Source of the DNA: Elmis aenea
Taxonomy: Eukaryota > Arthropoda > Insecta > Coleoptera > Elmidae
DNA: 64,000 bases
Direction of reading: 5' to 3'
Assembly: GCA_947652605.1 (NCBI GenBank)
Contig: OX393579.1
Span: forward strand, 24,077,674 to 24,141,673
Shown here piece after piece: positions 33,793-46,328 of the stretch; within the stretch, counting starts at the first letter, position 1; every line of letters begins with the position of its first letter. The position numbers were made by a program, and so were the translations under genes. A model generated the notes under the pieces. It searched no databases, was not told the DNA's origin, and worked only from the letters and a program-made list of their open reading frames with translations.

Positions 33793-36700
33793 ACAACAAA
33801 TAATTTAAGGTATTTTAAGTACTTACTACTTAAACTAGTTAACTCATGTTGCATTTACATCACACATCTGTTACCTCTTGGAACTTGTATGATGCACTTA
33901 AAATGTTCACGTGTCACCAAGTGACTTTAAAATTACAATCTAGCTGTATATTTTAACAATTAATAGCTAAAATATATTTTAAATATGTTACGTGGTTAAT
34001 TTATGTAATTAAATGTAACTGTAGTCTCACAAGTTTTTTCCTGATATATTGTAATGTAACAGTGTCTAATTTGGCTGTTCATTGGTAATTATTATGCATT
34101 TAATCTAATGCACGGAGCGACAACAAAAGTGAGATGTTTAGATGTATGACCTAACTATTGCTGGTCACATGATAACAGAGCTGTGATTGTAGTTTAATTA
34201 AGTTCCAATTATCTACGAAACTTCATTACATAAGCAGTAATAGAAGCGTAGAGTTTTAATAGAAATTGTTTTCCATGTGTATAATTATTGCTATGCTTAA
34301 CAATAACAAGTTTTAATTAGATAGCTTACCATGCAACCAAATTAAATAAAAAATTAATTGCATTTCTTTTGTTTTGATGTGATCAACCGCATATAATGCT
34401 AAACTTGTAAATTTATGTACATAAAATATAAAATGAACTTTCGTAGATAATTTTAACTCTAATGCAAACTTAATAGTAATGAACTAGTCTTTTAGTATAA
34501 GCTTAAAATATTGGTTTTTTTAAATGTTTAATTATTATTCTGTTTTTAAATTCTTTTGTGAGTTACTTAAAAACTATTAAGGACAAGGCTATAAGATGAT
34601 TATGTTAAAACAGAATAATAAAAAATTTTAAAATAATATATTAAAAGCTCATTAAACGTTACAGTTTCTAACTGAAATAAAAGTGTAATGCAGCTGTAAA
34701 AAACTGAGGCTCTGTGCTGATTCTTCGTTTAACTGTTTATAATATTTATGGTATGTAGCCATAATAACGAAATTCCATTAGTTACTATTTATACCAGACT
34801 TTAAAACGATTGGAGCAAAATTTTAAAATTCCGTATAGTCCAATTTTCTTAAAAGTTCTCACCTTATTTTTACGATTCATAGTTGATTTTTTTTTAACTC
34901 TGTTTCACTGCCAACATTAGATAAGATTTTTATGACGTAGCGTCTGTAAAATTTTATCTGCTAATACAAAATGTACATGTTTAAAAGCAATACACAAACT
35001 TTAATTTACGTGCAGGTGGAATAATTGAATCTTGATTATGGTCTTAGTGTTCTGGTACTAATGGTTTTTGTAGTTCTGCTCATACATATCACAATAGAAT
35101 AGAAAAAAATGTAGCTTGAGATACGTAATGTTACTGTAAACTAAAAGAGAAACTGTAAGAACACCTATTGTACAATATTAAATATTTTGCAATATTACGC
35201 ATGTGTATATCTCAAACGAATAAAATTGGTTTGTTTGTGTATTGCGTAAAGACGATTAAATAATTAGTGGTGCTCAAAAATGTTGAATATGCACAAAAAC
35301 ATTTTTTCCACATGTTTCCAGTTTGTTTGTCAATTCTCGTTAAGTTTTGTTACTACGTTATTAATTTTGGAACAGTTTATACATAGTCAATTATGAGGGA
35401 AATGTTATTTTATTTTGAATTATGTTACCGTGTCAAGTACCTGCAGAAGCATTATTTTTGTTATAAAGCAGTATTTTTAAAACTAAATCATCAAAATCCC
35501 TCCTTTGTAAATAGCTGTTATACGTTTTAAAATTTTATTCTTTAAAACGTAATTATAAGGCGTATCTCTTTACTTACCTGTGCAATGTAAGTATTAAAAT
35601 GTAAATTTTAAAGTATAATAACGTATAATTAAATGAACTGCATTAGAGAGAACATTACATGCAGCATCACATTGCAGAATAGTTAGGCCAAATTCAAATA
35701 GTAGGGTTAGTTAAATTATTAAAAATATATCGAATTTTTGAAAAGTTTAATCAAATTATTTTGTCCAGTATGTATGCAATCTTATAAACATGCATGTTGT
35801 ACGTGTGTGTATGCGCGTGCATGTGTGTGTGTGTGTATTAAAAATGTTGTGTCGATATTTTATACTATAGATATTGCTTTTGCAAACTTTAGAACTGAAT
35901 GAATATTCATCGAAACTAAATTTACTGTTAAAGCTTCGCCGTTGCTAAGGCCTAAGTATAGATTTTCTGGCATTAGATGTTACCACTATTCTGAGAGCAT
36001 TGCACATTAAATAAACCACCAAAAACAATCAGTTATAAAAACAATCCAATAGTATACATTACACATTTAAATATTAACGATAGAAATAAAAGGTTATTCG
36101 CATTTGTAAATAGTTTCTTCAATGCATATGTAGATTTCATAAGGCTGTTTAAAATAAAATGTGTTGTGGAGTACTTCAATTTCTATCAATAAATTGGAAT
36201 CCCAACAAAATTTCGACACGTGGATTTAAAGAGTTGGTAATTTATTAACACCAAAAATATCAAACTTTGTAAAATTATGATGTATTTTAAATCAATATCT
36301 ATAGGAATAAAGTTTTTAAAATATATTATATATATTCAAATCAAATTTTTTAATTACGTGCATATATTAAAATTGTATACAGTAGTTGTAGTATATTAAC
36401 CATCGGTTAAATTTATATATTTGTTTAAATCCATTGTATTTTAGCTAAAATGCTTTAAAAATCCTAATCAATACAGCAGGTTTATAATACATATAGTGTT
36501 TATTTAGTAGGTAGTATTTAAATTATTACATAAAAGTACAGTTTGAATTATTCTCAGAAATGGACTCGTCCATCTCGTATGATCCATTTTAGTAGGGGAC
36601 GAATGTATAATATGTACTTAACGAGAATAATTCAAATTATTGTAGCTGCACAGTACCTATATACCTTGTCTACATACATATTTATATTAACATAATTATA

Positions 36701-37855
36701 CATCTCAAACTTGTTACATCTTATTCATGTATATATATAATATACATGTTACTTTGTACACTCGCAATAGTTACTGCACTCATATTGTCTTTCCAAATAG
36801 TTTTCTTAAGTTAAGTATAGATATAAGTTGACTTATAACATGCTTTATAGTTATACTTCTACTTAAATAAATCCAACAGTTTAGATAATACATACATTAA
36901 AACAAAAACTAACAGTCAATTTAAATTAATTTAAAATTTCATTTATCAACTTTTGTAGATTATGTTTTGTAATTCAAGTGTACTGATGGACGTACATATA
37001 TTCAAAAAAAAAAAAAAACTTTTTGGATTAAACTTTTATAGCCAAGCAAGAGTAAAATATTTGAAAATATGGAACAGATCCCTATTTTAAACATGCTTTC
37101 CATGACTCCATTTTTTTTTGTGGAACCAATCACTCGCCTAAGTGGAGGGATTAATGTACTGAATTTTTTTTAAAAAGAAGATTCATTAAAAAACTTATGA
37201 ATGTAACTTATTTTATCTGAACAATAATATAATATACTTTTGGCAAAATTAAATGAAATGAAAAAATATTATATTATTAAATTTAAGAATAAACCACTTT
37301 ACTAAAATGTCTCAAAATGACTTTATTATTTATATTAATAACAAATAATAAAAACTACAGGCTGGCATATATTCACAGTCACATTGAAATTTATTTCGTT
37401 TAAGCTGAATTCTCTGTCAACAAAATTACAAGATTTTTTAGCTAATTCATCTCCACAGAACGAGCTAATAATTATTTAAGTACTGAGTATTGGTTGTATA
37501 ATTATAAAGATCATGTTGAACTACTTACTTAACATTTCGTACCTTTAAATTGTAAGTTTGTTACTTGTTACAATTATAATTATAATTACAAACCTTGTAT
37601 TGTTAAGGGAAATGTAGATATTAGAAATACCGTTCTCATTCCATTATCGAAAAACGATTTTCAAGTTTAATATTTTCATACTATATTTTATGAATCTGTT
37701 AAATTTCTTGTTTAGAATTACTAGTTATTAATTATTATTCTTGTTGTGTACCTGCCCTCTTTCTAATTCATTGTAATTCATATGTTTGCTAGAGTGCAGT
37801 TGTTAACTGTTGGTACTTAACAGTTGTAATTAATAAACACAATTTCTGAATTCAG
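33793..37855 (+). other. Camta: Probable long Camta 3' UTR
   Basis: About 4 kb after the Camta stop with no recognisable gene or large inverted repeat, unlike both flanks. It holds AATAAA signals at 34345, 34676 and 37832 (the last followed by a T/G-rich stretch), PUF-type TGTAAATA and TGTACATA words near 34.4, 35.5 and 36.1 kb, a GT/GC microsatellite at 35799-35838, and a short hairpin at 36541-36637. UTR status is inferred from position and the lack of transposons. Confidence 0.5.
37832..37837 (+). promoter_or_regulatory. Candidate distal poly(A) signal
   Basis: AATAAA within taattaataaacacaatt, followed some 20-30 nt later by T/G-rich sequence (cagtcagttgtttc). It is the last such signal before repeat-rich DNA resumes, and so a candidate end for the Camta mRNA. 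Confidence 0.35.
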
Positions 37856-40800
37856 TCAGTTGTTTCATTAATATCCTACCATCTTTTGGGATTATTTGTT
37901 AGTGTTTTTTAACCGATTTAAAAAAATAGAAAAATAGTTTAATATACAGATACAAAGATGCAATTAATTGTAAACAGTGCTGTGCATATAGGTGAAGCGT
38001 GGAGGCAACAGCTTCAGACAAAAATTGAAAAAGCGCTGAATATCTAATTGAATTAAACTTTTCTAAAAATTAAAGAACTCCAAAATTGTCGTCTGTTTTC
38101 TAAATAATATTGCTGCAGTACGTTTACATTTTGTTAAAACTTTCACGCAGTTAATAACTTGAAGTATATTTTTACTCGAGATGTCTATTTGATGACAAAA
38201 AATGCCAGTTGTAATTTAAGTTTTTATAATTAATTTTCTGTAATAAATTTGTATTTACATAAATACAACGCTAAAAATACAAAGCTCACCATTGGGACTT
38301 TTAAGCCAACAGATACAAGGAACAAAAATGGAGCAAAAGTTGTTAATCTTAAAGAGCAGCTTACTAATCCTTTTAGTTTATAAAAAAATTCCATGGAACA
38401 CTAGATATGGTCAAAAAATCAAAATTAGTTAAAACCGTAAATCTTAAATATCTTTGTTGTAATGGTAGACAAAAAATAATTTTTACACAAAATAGTCGTT
38501 GATTATTGATTGACAATTTTTTACTTTGATTTTGAGATAAATGATCAAGTTACATTTATTTTATGGAAACTATAATTAGTTGTCTTAAAAATTAAAAATT
38601 GACTGTTTCTGTTTCTCTGAAATGATGGTTTAATATATTTATTTCGATATTTGACAACTAAATAAAATATGTACAATAAAACACCATGAAATAAAAGATC
38701 AAACACTTAAAGTAAAAGTAGTGTAATAAGAACAAATGTTAAACATTCTTTAACAGTAATACCTACATCAAATTGAATATTTTTGTTCGTTATAGTTCAT
38801 CTTAAATTCCTACAAATATAATTTTATCATATTTTTTTAAAACATATTTTAAAATGGGTATAATGAATAATAGGAATGATATATCTAAGTTGATATGTAA
38901 TTATTTATTATGAGAATTAATATATCATTAATGGTGGTAATATTGAAACATTTTCATTGAATAAAAATCACAAAAATCAAATCATCTACAGATTATTGTA
39001 ATTCTATATTTGTCAGTTAAATTTGTTAAAATTTAATTGATCATGTAGTAGTAGAGTAGTAGGGGTAAAGAATTTCAAACTAAAAATATGAATAATTATA
39101 AATTAAAAATATGAATTTTCTAATAAGATATAAAATGTAGGAGTAATTATTACTTTAAATACTTTAAATCAGGTAATCTTTTTTTAGGTTTTTGGTAAGT
39201 ATTTAGAACAAATTAATATTTTTTGTGTATTTTTATATTAAAAATCATTGTTTGGAAACAATATTTTTTTTGTAGTTTTATTATTTATTTTAACCCAAGT
39301 GCTTCTAGCAAGGTTAGTCTCGTAAAGTGCATCAATGTACTTTTCACCTGCAAAAAGTAGTTTATTTTATTCTTATTTACTTTTGCAGTTTTTGATTTCT
39401 TCAAGTTTTCACTCATTTATTTCTTATTTCGTCTGGGAGTTGAAAACTTTAGCCGACGAACACTGAAGTTTTATTATACCATTAAGATAACTACAGATTA
39501 ACAAATGTTTGAAAACAAGTTAATCAAATACAAATATATCTTGTGACTCCTGATCCTGATAACCTCTTGCGAGAAAACAGAAATATTTGTTTAAAAGGGA
39601 CTTGGGTTAAAGGTCTGAGTTGAAGATATCTACCCTGATTTAGTTAAATATAGCTGTTATCATTTATATTCAGTTGCTTAAAATAAAGTTATTTTAATGC
39701 ATAATTTCAATAAACAAGTATAAAAAAGTAAAGAAAGATATATTATGTTATGAACAAGAAGTAAAGGACCATAATAGAACTGATAAAGAAAACTTAATTC
39801 TTAATTGTTTTTTTTTTTTTGGGAAATAATAATTTTACTGCTTAACACTTGCAAAAATGTGAATGTTTAAAAACAATAACCAAATTCAAACTGCGCAGTT
39901 TTGATTAGTACAACTGTGTCATAAAAAGTGACAATTTTACTTCTTGCTTAAAAATTCAAAAAAGCATTAAAATAAAGCCTAAATTGCTTTTTATTTGCAT
40001 ATATAATTTCTGTTCTATTGTGTGGAAATTGCTCTTGCTATGTAGTTACATTTTAAATTTATTTTAAATCAGTTTAAAGGTGTAGTATTAAATTAACTTG
40101 TTTGGAAAAAAAATTATTTCAATTTTGTTAGGCTTATTTTTTTTTAATCGAGAGATTCGAGGCTGTTATAATCTCTGAGACATACTGCATAAACAAATTG
40201 ATTTGAGCAAAACACGGGTACATTTAAATGTTTCTTAAAAAATGTTTCCAGGCTAATTCAATTCAATTCAATTCAACTGTAATTTGCCAATCTGAAATGT
40301 GTTTTAAGAGAATTTAGCGAAAAAGTAGACTTATTTGTAGCGTATAGCTTTCTTTAAATTCAAAATACATTAAAGTAGATTTCTTTATCAAAAATGTTTA
40401 AGCTCCATAAATTTCGATTGTGCTTGATAGCGCCTCCGTTATTTAGACATGTTGTGTTGCACTAAAAACGAATAAATATCATTAAGATGTTTTACTGAAA
40501 AAGAGATGTCGCTGTACAATACTGATCCAACATAGGCACTTAAACTGCTCTCTAAAAATTTTCTAGACTAAGAAGACTTAATCTATTTAAAATTTGTTAT
40601 TGATTTAAGGTTAATTTAAAATTCTATTCTAAAAATAACACGTTTGATCCAAAATATGTAAATAAAATGTCAAAATTAACATAAATATCTAATTTTTAAG
40701 GGAAGTAATCAACTGTTTAAAGTTCTAAAACAAAAACTGACTTTTTTTAGGTTGTAGCAACTGAAATGAATAATGGAAAAAGATGCATAAAACGTGTTTG

Positions 40801-41560
40801 TACACTTTGTGCAATTTGCATGGTAAACATGCATCTGTTTCTGTTCCCGATAGCTCTATATTTTTTCTCTTTAAAAATGAAATTTTAATTGCTTAAGAAT
40901 TTTCGAGAATGTAAAATAAACACATATGAAATATTTTTGGCTTAAGAAAAAATGTATATGACAAAAATTAGTACAAATAATTGATATTTTTCTCTTTACA
41001 ATTAATAATTTACTTTTCAAATTTTAGGAAACAGATTTATTATTAAATTTGTCCTTAGCACTCATTTTTAAACAACGAAATCATAAATGATGAACAAATT
41101 CCGCTCATATATCGTAGAAATTGGGTAATCATAAATAGGAAATCTAGCAAATGTGATAAATTTGGGTACGTTTGTTTTTATTTTCAGTTATGATAACCGA
41201 AGAACATTGACAATTTCGCAATAATATTGTTTTGTTGCCACAAAAGCGTGTCCTTTGGTAACAGCCCGAAAGGTAGGCGTAAAGCTGTTAACATATATAT
41301 GCATAGGAGCAACACATTATAGGGGCTTAAAGGCAAATAAAGGGGGTATTCAGCGAGTAATTTTTTGCATGTGCACTGTTTACCGTTAGTTTTGATCGAA
41401 ATTATACTGTTAACCTGACAATCTTGTCTGTTTATTGTTAATTGGCAACCTTACGACAAGTGATCATTATCCCAGGGTTGTTATCAGTGTATTAAATTTT
41501 GATCCGATTTATTTAAACTCATCACGAGACTTCAAATGCACACATTTCACTGGATATCTA
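37856..41560. other. Intergenic AT-rich stretch
   Basis: No gene recognised. A patch near 38375-38500 resembles the middle of 55388-55715 (ttccatggaacactagat against ttccatggcacgctagat), a diverged dispersed repeat. A short ATTCA microsatellite stands at 40256-40279. Confidence 0.4.
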
Positions 41561-41963
41561 TTAACCCTTTGACGTGCAGTACTTTTTTATGATTATTTTC
41601 AATTTTTTTGGGACATACATAACGTTAGGGTTCACATGATTGTTTTAAAATACCTTTTTGTAAAAAAATTTTGGCCAGTAAGGCGGTGGCTGGCGGTCTT
41701 GATGGGGATCACCGAGCATTTGGTATGTAAATTAAACGAAAATGTTTGGTGGCTTCAATAAGGACCACATTTTAATTTATATTATTCAATATTTTTTGTT
41801 GGGAATGCTTGTTAGATTCGCGTATAATCACATCAAACACATTTTCAGTAAAAAAATTACAAAAGTATAGTAAAGGTGAATCTAAATCTTCCATATTAAT
41901 GTTTACTTGACCGGTAGCTTGTGATTATGAAAAAGTTTGAAATTTTTGCGGTGCGGACGCGCG

Positions 41964-42422
41964 TTAATTCCACACGTAGGTTTCATTTTCAGTATCTTCA
42001 TTCATTTTATAGTCTTGGTTTCCGTCGAATATGTTTGTCTCGTTTTGGTCACACAAGGGTTCAAAATTTTGTTCATTTAAAATGATGTGTGAGATATTAT
42101 TTTGATGGTCGTCATCTGATGTGTCAGGTTGATAATCTGGATCGTAAATGGAATCATCGGAGTCCTCTTGATATTCCGTGCGGGAGAACGATATTGAAGA
42201 TTTTCTTGTAGTTATAGAATATCCAGAAGTACCACTGCCTCCGGGTTCTGCATATACATATGTTTTTGTAGGAACGGGCAATACACCCTCAGCATCATTA
42301 TCTCCTCCAATATCGGAATCAAAAACTTGTTGGTCCGACATTCCATTGCAGTCAAATAGATGATCAAATTGTTCGTTTGACATGTTTTCCAGGTCGTTAA
42401 ATGACCATTTATTTTTGTTCAT
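41964..42422 (-). CDS. piggyBac-type transposase N-terminal remnant (152 aa)
   Basis: An open frame from ATG to TAA in AT-rich DNA. The product is very acidic, with SEQFDHLF-like and DSDDSIYDPDYQPDTSDDDH stretches typical of the acidic N-terminus of piggyBac-like transposases. The DDD catalytic core that should follow is absent; only about 400 bp lie between its stop and the left terminus, so the element is internally deleted. Family call rests on the acidic DPDY motif, strand, and the TTAA/CCCTTT ends around it. Probably not a working protein. Confidence 0.6.
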   Translation of the reverse strand: MNKNKWSFNDLENMSNEQFDHLFDCNGMSDQQVFDSDIGGDNDAEGVLPVPTKTYVYAEPGGSGTSGYSITTRKSSISFSRTEYQEDSDDSIYDPDYQPDTSDDDHQNNISHIILNEQNFEPLCDQNETNIFDGNQDYKMNEDTENETYVWN

Positions 42423-42915
42423 ATTGTGATGAAATTATAAATCTGGTTATATTACAAACTCAGTTTTAGGTATATCCACTAGAATTTAAAAAAAAAGAGC
42501 TATCACAACTAAGCGGCAATAAATATTCCCAAATGCAAAGTGCATAAACTATTGTGACCATACTACTTATCTATTTTACACAAAAACTACTAATTACAGT
42601 GAATGCAGTATATGAATAATAATGTACAAACTTTGTCCTATTTTAAGGTTATAATCATTAATAAAATGTATTATCCAAAATTTTGTACAAATACAACTAA
42701 AACTATTGCAATTTTAACAAAGACTTGCCTATTATAATATAATCTTCCCAAAATCGGAAATTTTTTTGCTCAACTTTCAACAGATTGATATTCAAAAAAA
42801 TAACTATTTTATAACAAACACCTCACTACTTTACAAAACACTAGACGGCATTGGTGGTTCCATAAAAAAACACTTTTAAGTTTTACGGGTGCTGCATGAC
42901 TAACTGGCATTAAGT

Positions 42916-43625
42916 AGGGTACCTTTATAACCAGGGTACGGACAAGCGATGGACAAGTTTCTATTGTATATACGGTTGAGTTTCGCTTGCCACTAGGCTG
43001 CGACCTCCAGATTTTATATCATTTGCATTGCGTTAATACGGAGTTTTACAGATTTTATTTTTTTCTTGCTTGTTCAGGGTGTTTAAGTGTGATCCAAGAC
43101 TTAAAAAACCATTAGTGATAGATGTGTAAGTTTTTACCATACGTAAATATCATAAGTTAAATACAATTATTTTTTTAATTTTTAAGAAAAAGTGCATTGT
43201 AATTAGTCTACATCAATTTAATAGCAATGATTGGAATTAATAATGTAATTTTGTCATTAAATATGAAATTAAATTGATGAATTTATACTTTTCAGTTGCT
43301 CATTGGACTTTAAAACAGGAATTAAGTAAACAATTGTTTGCAACTGCGTGTATCATGGGTTGCATGCTTACAGTGGAAATACGCGCTCCGTATATGTTTT
43401 TTAAACATTAATAGCTAATAACAATTATTAAGCCTTCATTTTACAAACTTTTTAGTTGCTATACTTACTATTGAATCTATTTCCACATGCCAATTGAGTT
43501 TTTACCTTCAAATTTCGTTTAAAAATTGAATTATTAAAAGAAATTCTATATAATCCCATTGCCGCTATGAGAAAGTTGGAGGGTTCGTGTAGCTTGGCCA
43601 TACCCTGTTATATAGAGGTACCCTA
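42916..43625. mobile_element. Nested element with GGGTACCTTTATAACCAGGG ends
   Basis: The left end agggtacctttataaccagg pairs with the right end cctgttatatagaggtaccct. GCATTAAGT (42907-42915) and GCACTAAGT (43626-43634) are a 9-bp duplication with one mismatch. 710 bp, no ORF. Lies inside the piggyBac-like element, so it arrived later. Confidence 0.65.
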
Positions 43626-43768
43626 GCACTAAGTGGTTTAATATGTTACACTAAGCATTAGCGAAAGTATTAAAGGACAACTAGGCTTATAATCGCGAAC
43701 ACAGCTTACCAGTTTTGCCCCATATTGGTGGTGGTTCTTCCAAGGACCACCAAGACATAAAGGGTTAA

Positions 43769-44750
43769 AGCAAAAAAATATCTAATGAATAAAATGCGTT
43801 GATCAACGTTCGATATTTTTCTTTTTTAGATTTATCATTAAATTTCAAGTATTTCTGATACCATCGATATTTCGATATCAATATCAACTGCTCTTGCGTC
43901 GATAATTACTCGGCGAAAGAGTGAAAAATTGTTCAAGATTGTCAACTACGCAAGCCGTTGTACAATGTCAGTATAGAAAAAGTTAAATGAATAAAACTTG
44001 CAGTTAAATATTGTTACTGCCTTATCAAATTTAAATTTCTCGGTGATTATTAAAGATATTTTGTTAAGAAATGAGTTCCACAAACTTTTAGGTAAGCTTT
44101 TTCTCGAGAAACTCCCTACAACGATATCTCGAGAAGCACTTGGCGATGTAAACCCAAACCGTCTGTCTACTGCATTTACCATGAAGCTTTTTTCGAATAT
44201 GATATGAGGATTATCTGTCACGAGTCGCAAAAGATCCGCAAAGCCCAGTTTCTCAATGATCGTGACTTAATATTTAACATAAACCAGTGACTGAGTTCAG
44301 TGACTTGCTGTCGAGTCTTTGCGGAGGGAAGGTCGTACAAGGTCAGCTCGTGGCCCGGCGGTGTCGCGCAGAGTGCGTGTGCTGGCGGCGACACACCCAA
44401 AGTCTAGATCGCGTGAACTGTGATACTTACACTGATCCACACCTGTACGGTGTTCCTATTGAACAGAAGCATTATCCAAACGCACTGATGTAAAATATCA
44501 AAGTTTACGTATAAGCTAACAGTGAATGTTGGAGCCGCATTCGCAAAATTAGCACGGGAGTGGTTTATAAAATGTTAGGAGTAATTGATGATAAATCTTA
44601 AAGGAACGTTACTCTTTTGCATCGAATAGCAAACTGCCTTTGCCTTTTAATTTTAAAAGAAAAACACATGGATATTAATTTTCCTCACGAGTTTTCAACG
44701 CACGTCCCTCTCTCTAAAAACCGTATAACGTTTATCAATGTTCTGTAAAA
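43769..44750. other. Intergenic stretch with a GC-rich patch
   Basis: No gene recognised. Bases 44290-44420 are strikingly G+C and CpG rich for this window (ggcccggcggtgtcgcgcag). ORFs here (43946-44230, 44218-44493) have no family I know. Confidence 0.35.
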
Positions 44751-44942
44751 GCTGTATTACACTATACAATTTCTTGTTAAAGAAATTTTATACTAGATTG
44801 TACAGCTGTTGCTAAGTTACAATGTCGTAAATTGACATACGCGAAGTGTCAGTTTACGACATAAGACGTGTTGTAACTTGGCAACAGCTATACAATCTAG
44901 TATAAAATTTTTTGAACAAGAAATTGTATAGTGTAATACAGC
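44751..44942. mobile_element. Near-perfect 192-bp foldback (MITE)
   Basis: gctgtattacactatacaat on the left and its exact complement on the right; the two halves pair over about 90 bp each with only a few mismatches, around a small loop near gacatacgcgaagtgtc. No ORF. Confidence 0.8.
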
Positions 44943-45094
44943 CATAAGGGAGTAAAAGCTTCACTCAGCGGTCCTTATTTAATTAGAATAGGTTTGCACT
45001 TAACAGTATAGAATCTCGTAGACGTCCCCACAACTAGGTTATTTGGCTGAAGAAGGCAAGATACGATGAACATTACTTAACATCGTCTAAAAAC

Positions 45095-45186
45095 TAGGGA
45101 TGTACCGATTAATCGGTGGATATTTGGAATAAGCTCTTTTGCCGATTAATCGGTAATCGGCCAATTTGCTTTTCGGTGCACTCCTA
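45095..45186. mobile_element. Very short hAT MITE, TAGGGATGTACCGATT ends
   Basis: tagggatgtaccgattaatc and ttcggtgcactccta pair as ends; flanks ctaaaaac and tttaaaac agree at 6 of 8 bases. Related by its CCGATTAATCGG words to 11533-12091. 92 bp. Confidence 0.6.
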
Positions 45187-45230
45187 TTTAAAACAAAGAA
45201 GTTCTTAACAGGAATAACATTTTATTTAAA

Positions 45231-45540
45231 TACTGTAAAACCTTGGTTTGCGAGCATAATTCCTTCCGGAAACGTGTTTGTAATCCGAAGCACTCGTATA
45301 TCAAAGCGAATTTCCCCATAAGAAATAATGGAAACTCAGAAGATTCGTTCCAAAACCCAAAAATATTCATATAAAAATGATTAATACGAAATTGCTTTTG
45401 CCTCCTTTTCAGGATAAAACGCATACGTACTACTCGTATTGCAAGACTTCGCTCGTTTATCAAGTTAAAATTTATTAAAAATGTTTGTTCGTTTTGCAAA
45501 ACGCAGACCAAGTTACTCGCAATCCAAGGTTTTACTGTAT
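45231..45540. mobile_element. Tigger-type MITE, CAGTAAAACCTTGG ends
   Basis: The left end tactgtaaaaccttggtttg and the right end caatccaaggttttactgta are inverted repeats with one change, in a TA setting. The internal gaacgaacaa/gttttgcaaaacgcag words fit the many pogo/Tigger MITEs with CAGTAAAACCTTGG ends. 310 bp. The 160-aa minus ORF across it is a chance frame. Confidence 0.75.
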
Positions 45541-46170
45541 AGCATTCCAAGTTTAACCATTCATATACAAATATTTTGCAATAATGAAATTTAAAGTGAA
45601 GTTCCTGCGATTGAATACAGATTAAAATCGGTAACTGGCATAAACTCGTGAATTTATAATTCACCCCCAAGCGAGTACGAAAAATAATTAAATCTCGTAT
45701 TTTTAGGTGTTATTACATCATGATAGTCCTATAGTTTGTTTTTTTTTAATTTTTGCGAAGAGTAAAAAAGCAGTTCCTAAACTCTGTACACTAGTTCAGT
45801 GGTTCTGAAACTAAAGTCCGCATACTCCTGGAGACTCGGCAGATGGTAAGTAAAAGCCCGGTAGGTGAAATTATGAGTTTTGCACATACATTTTGAAAAA
45901 AACTCTATACAACCAAAATATATAAAGCCTATCTTAATTATAGAATCACTCGGATAATGTTGTTTTCGCATAATTTAGGCTTTTTAATAGGATGCGCACC
46001 AAAAATAAATATTTTGGTTAAAATTATTAACGTCGTAATGAAGATTGTAGTTAATAAAATATTGTCTGAAAAATAACAGTTGATGACTTGAAGATAAGTA
46101 TCCACCTAACCTAATATGATATATATCGTCGTTAAGACTTAAAAGTTTCGGAACCACTGTTCTAGCATGC
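45541..46170. other. Non-coding stretch
   Basis: No gene recognised. Words gttctgaaactaaagtccg (45805) and aaaagtttcggaaccactg (46141) form a partial inverted pair, perhaps the ends of an old MITE of about 360 bp. Confidence 0.35.
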
Positions 46171-46328
46171 AGTGCCGTAGGCAGGATGCTTCCATGGGGG
46201 GGGGATTAATAAACGCAAAATGAGCTGAGAACATTTTTTTTTAGCACAAAATTTACAATTCTCCAGCTCTATAACGACTTATTGCGAACCTATTCTGACG
46301 CCCCCTAACCCCCCCCGCCTGCGCCACT
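46171..46328. mobile_element. hAT-like MITE, CAGTGCCGTAGGCAGG ends
   Basis: Left cagtgccgtaggcagg and right ccgcctgcgccactg are inverted repeats; the flanks ctagcatg and ctaacaca are only a rough match. A fragment of the same family in reverse orientation occurs at 55766-55860. Confidence 0.6.

Larger units (their letters stand above)
41565..43764 (-). mobile_element. piggyBac-like element, 2.2 kb, TTAA-flanked
   Basis: TTAA flanks both ends (41561-41564, 43765-43768) and the termini are CCCTTTGACG on the left and CATAAAGGG on the right, the CCCTTT ends expected of piggyBac-type elements. Inside is an acidic 152-aa minus-strand ORF (41964-42422) and a nested 710-bp element. No catalytic domain remains between the ORF stop and the left end. 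Confidence 0.8.

Noticed and set aside
35799..35838. GT/GC-rich run
   Set aside because: Simple microsatellite; noted in the 3' UTR entry only.
43946..44230. 94-aa minus ORF with an overlapping plus ORF
   Set aside because: No recognisable motif and both strands are open, so likely chance in a less AT-rich patch.
45188..45670. 160-aa ORF on the minus strand, the longest outside Camta
   Set aside because: It runs through the Tigger-type MITE (45231-45540) and past both of its ends; the protein shows no domain and its middle is the element's inverted repeats translated.
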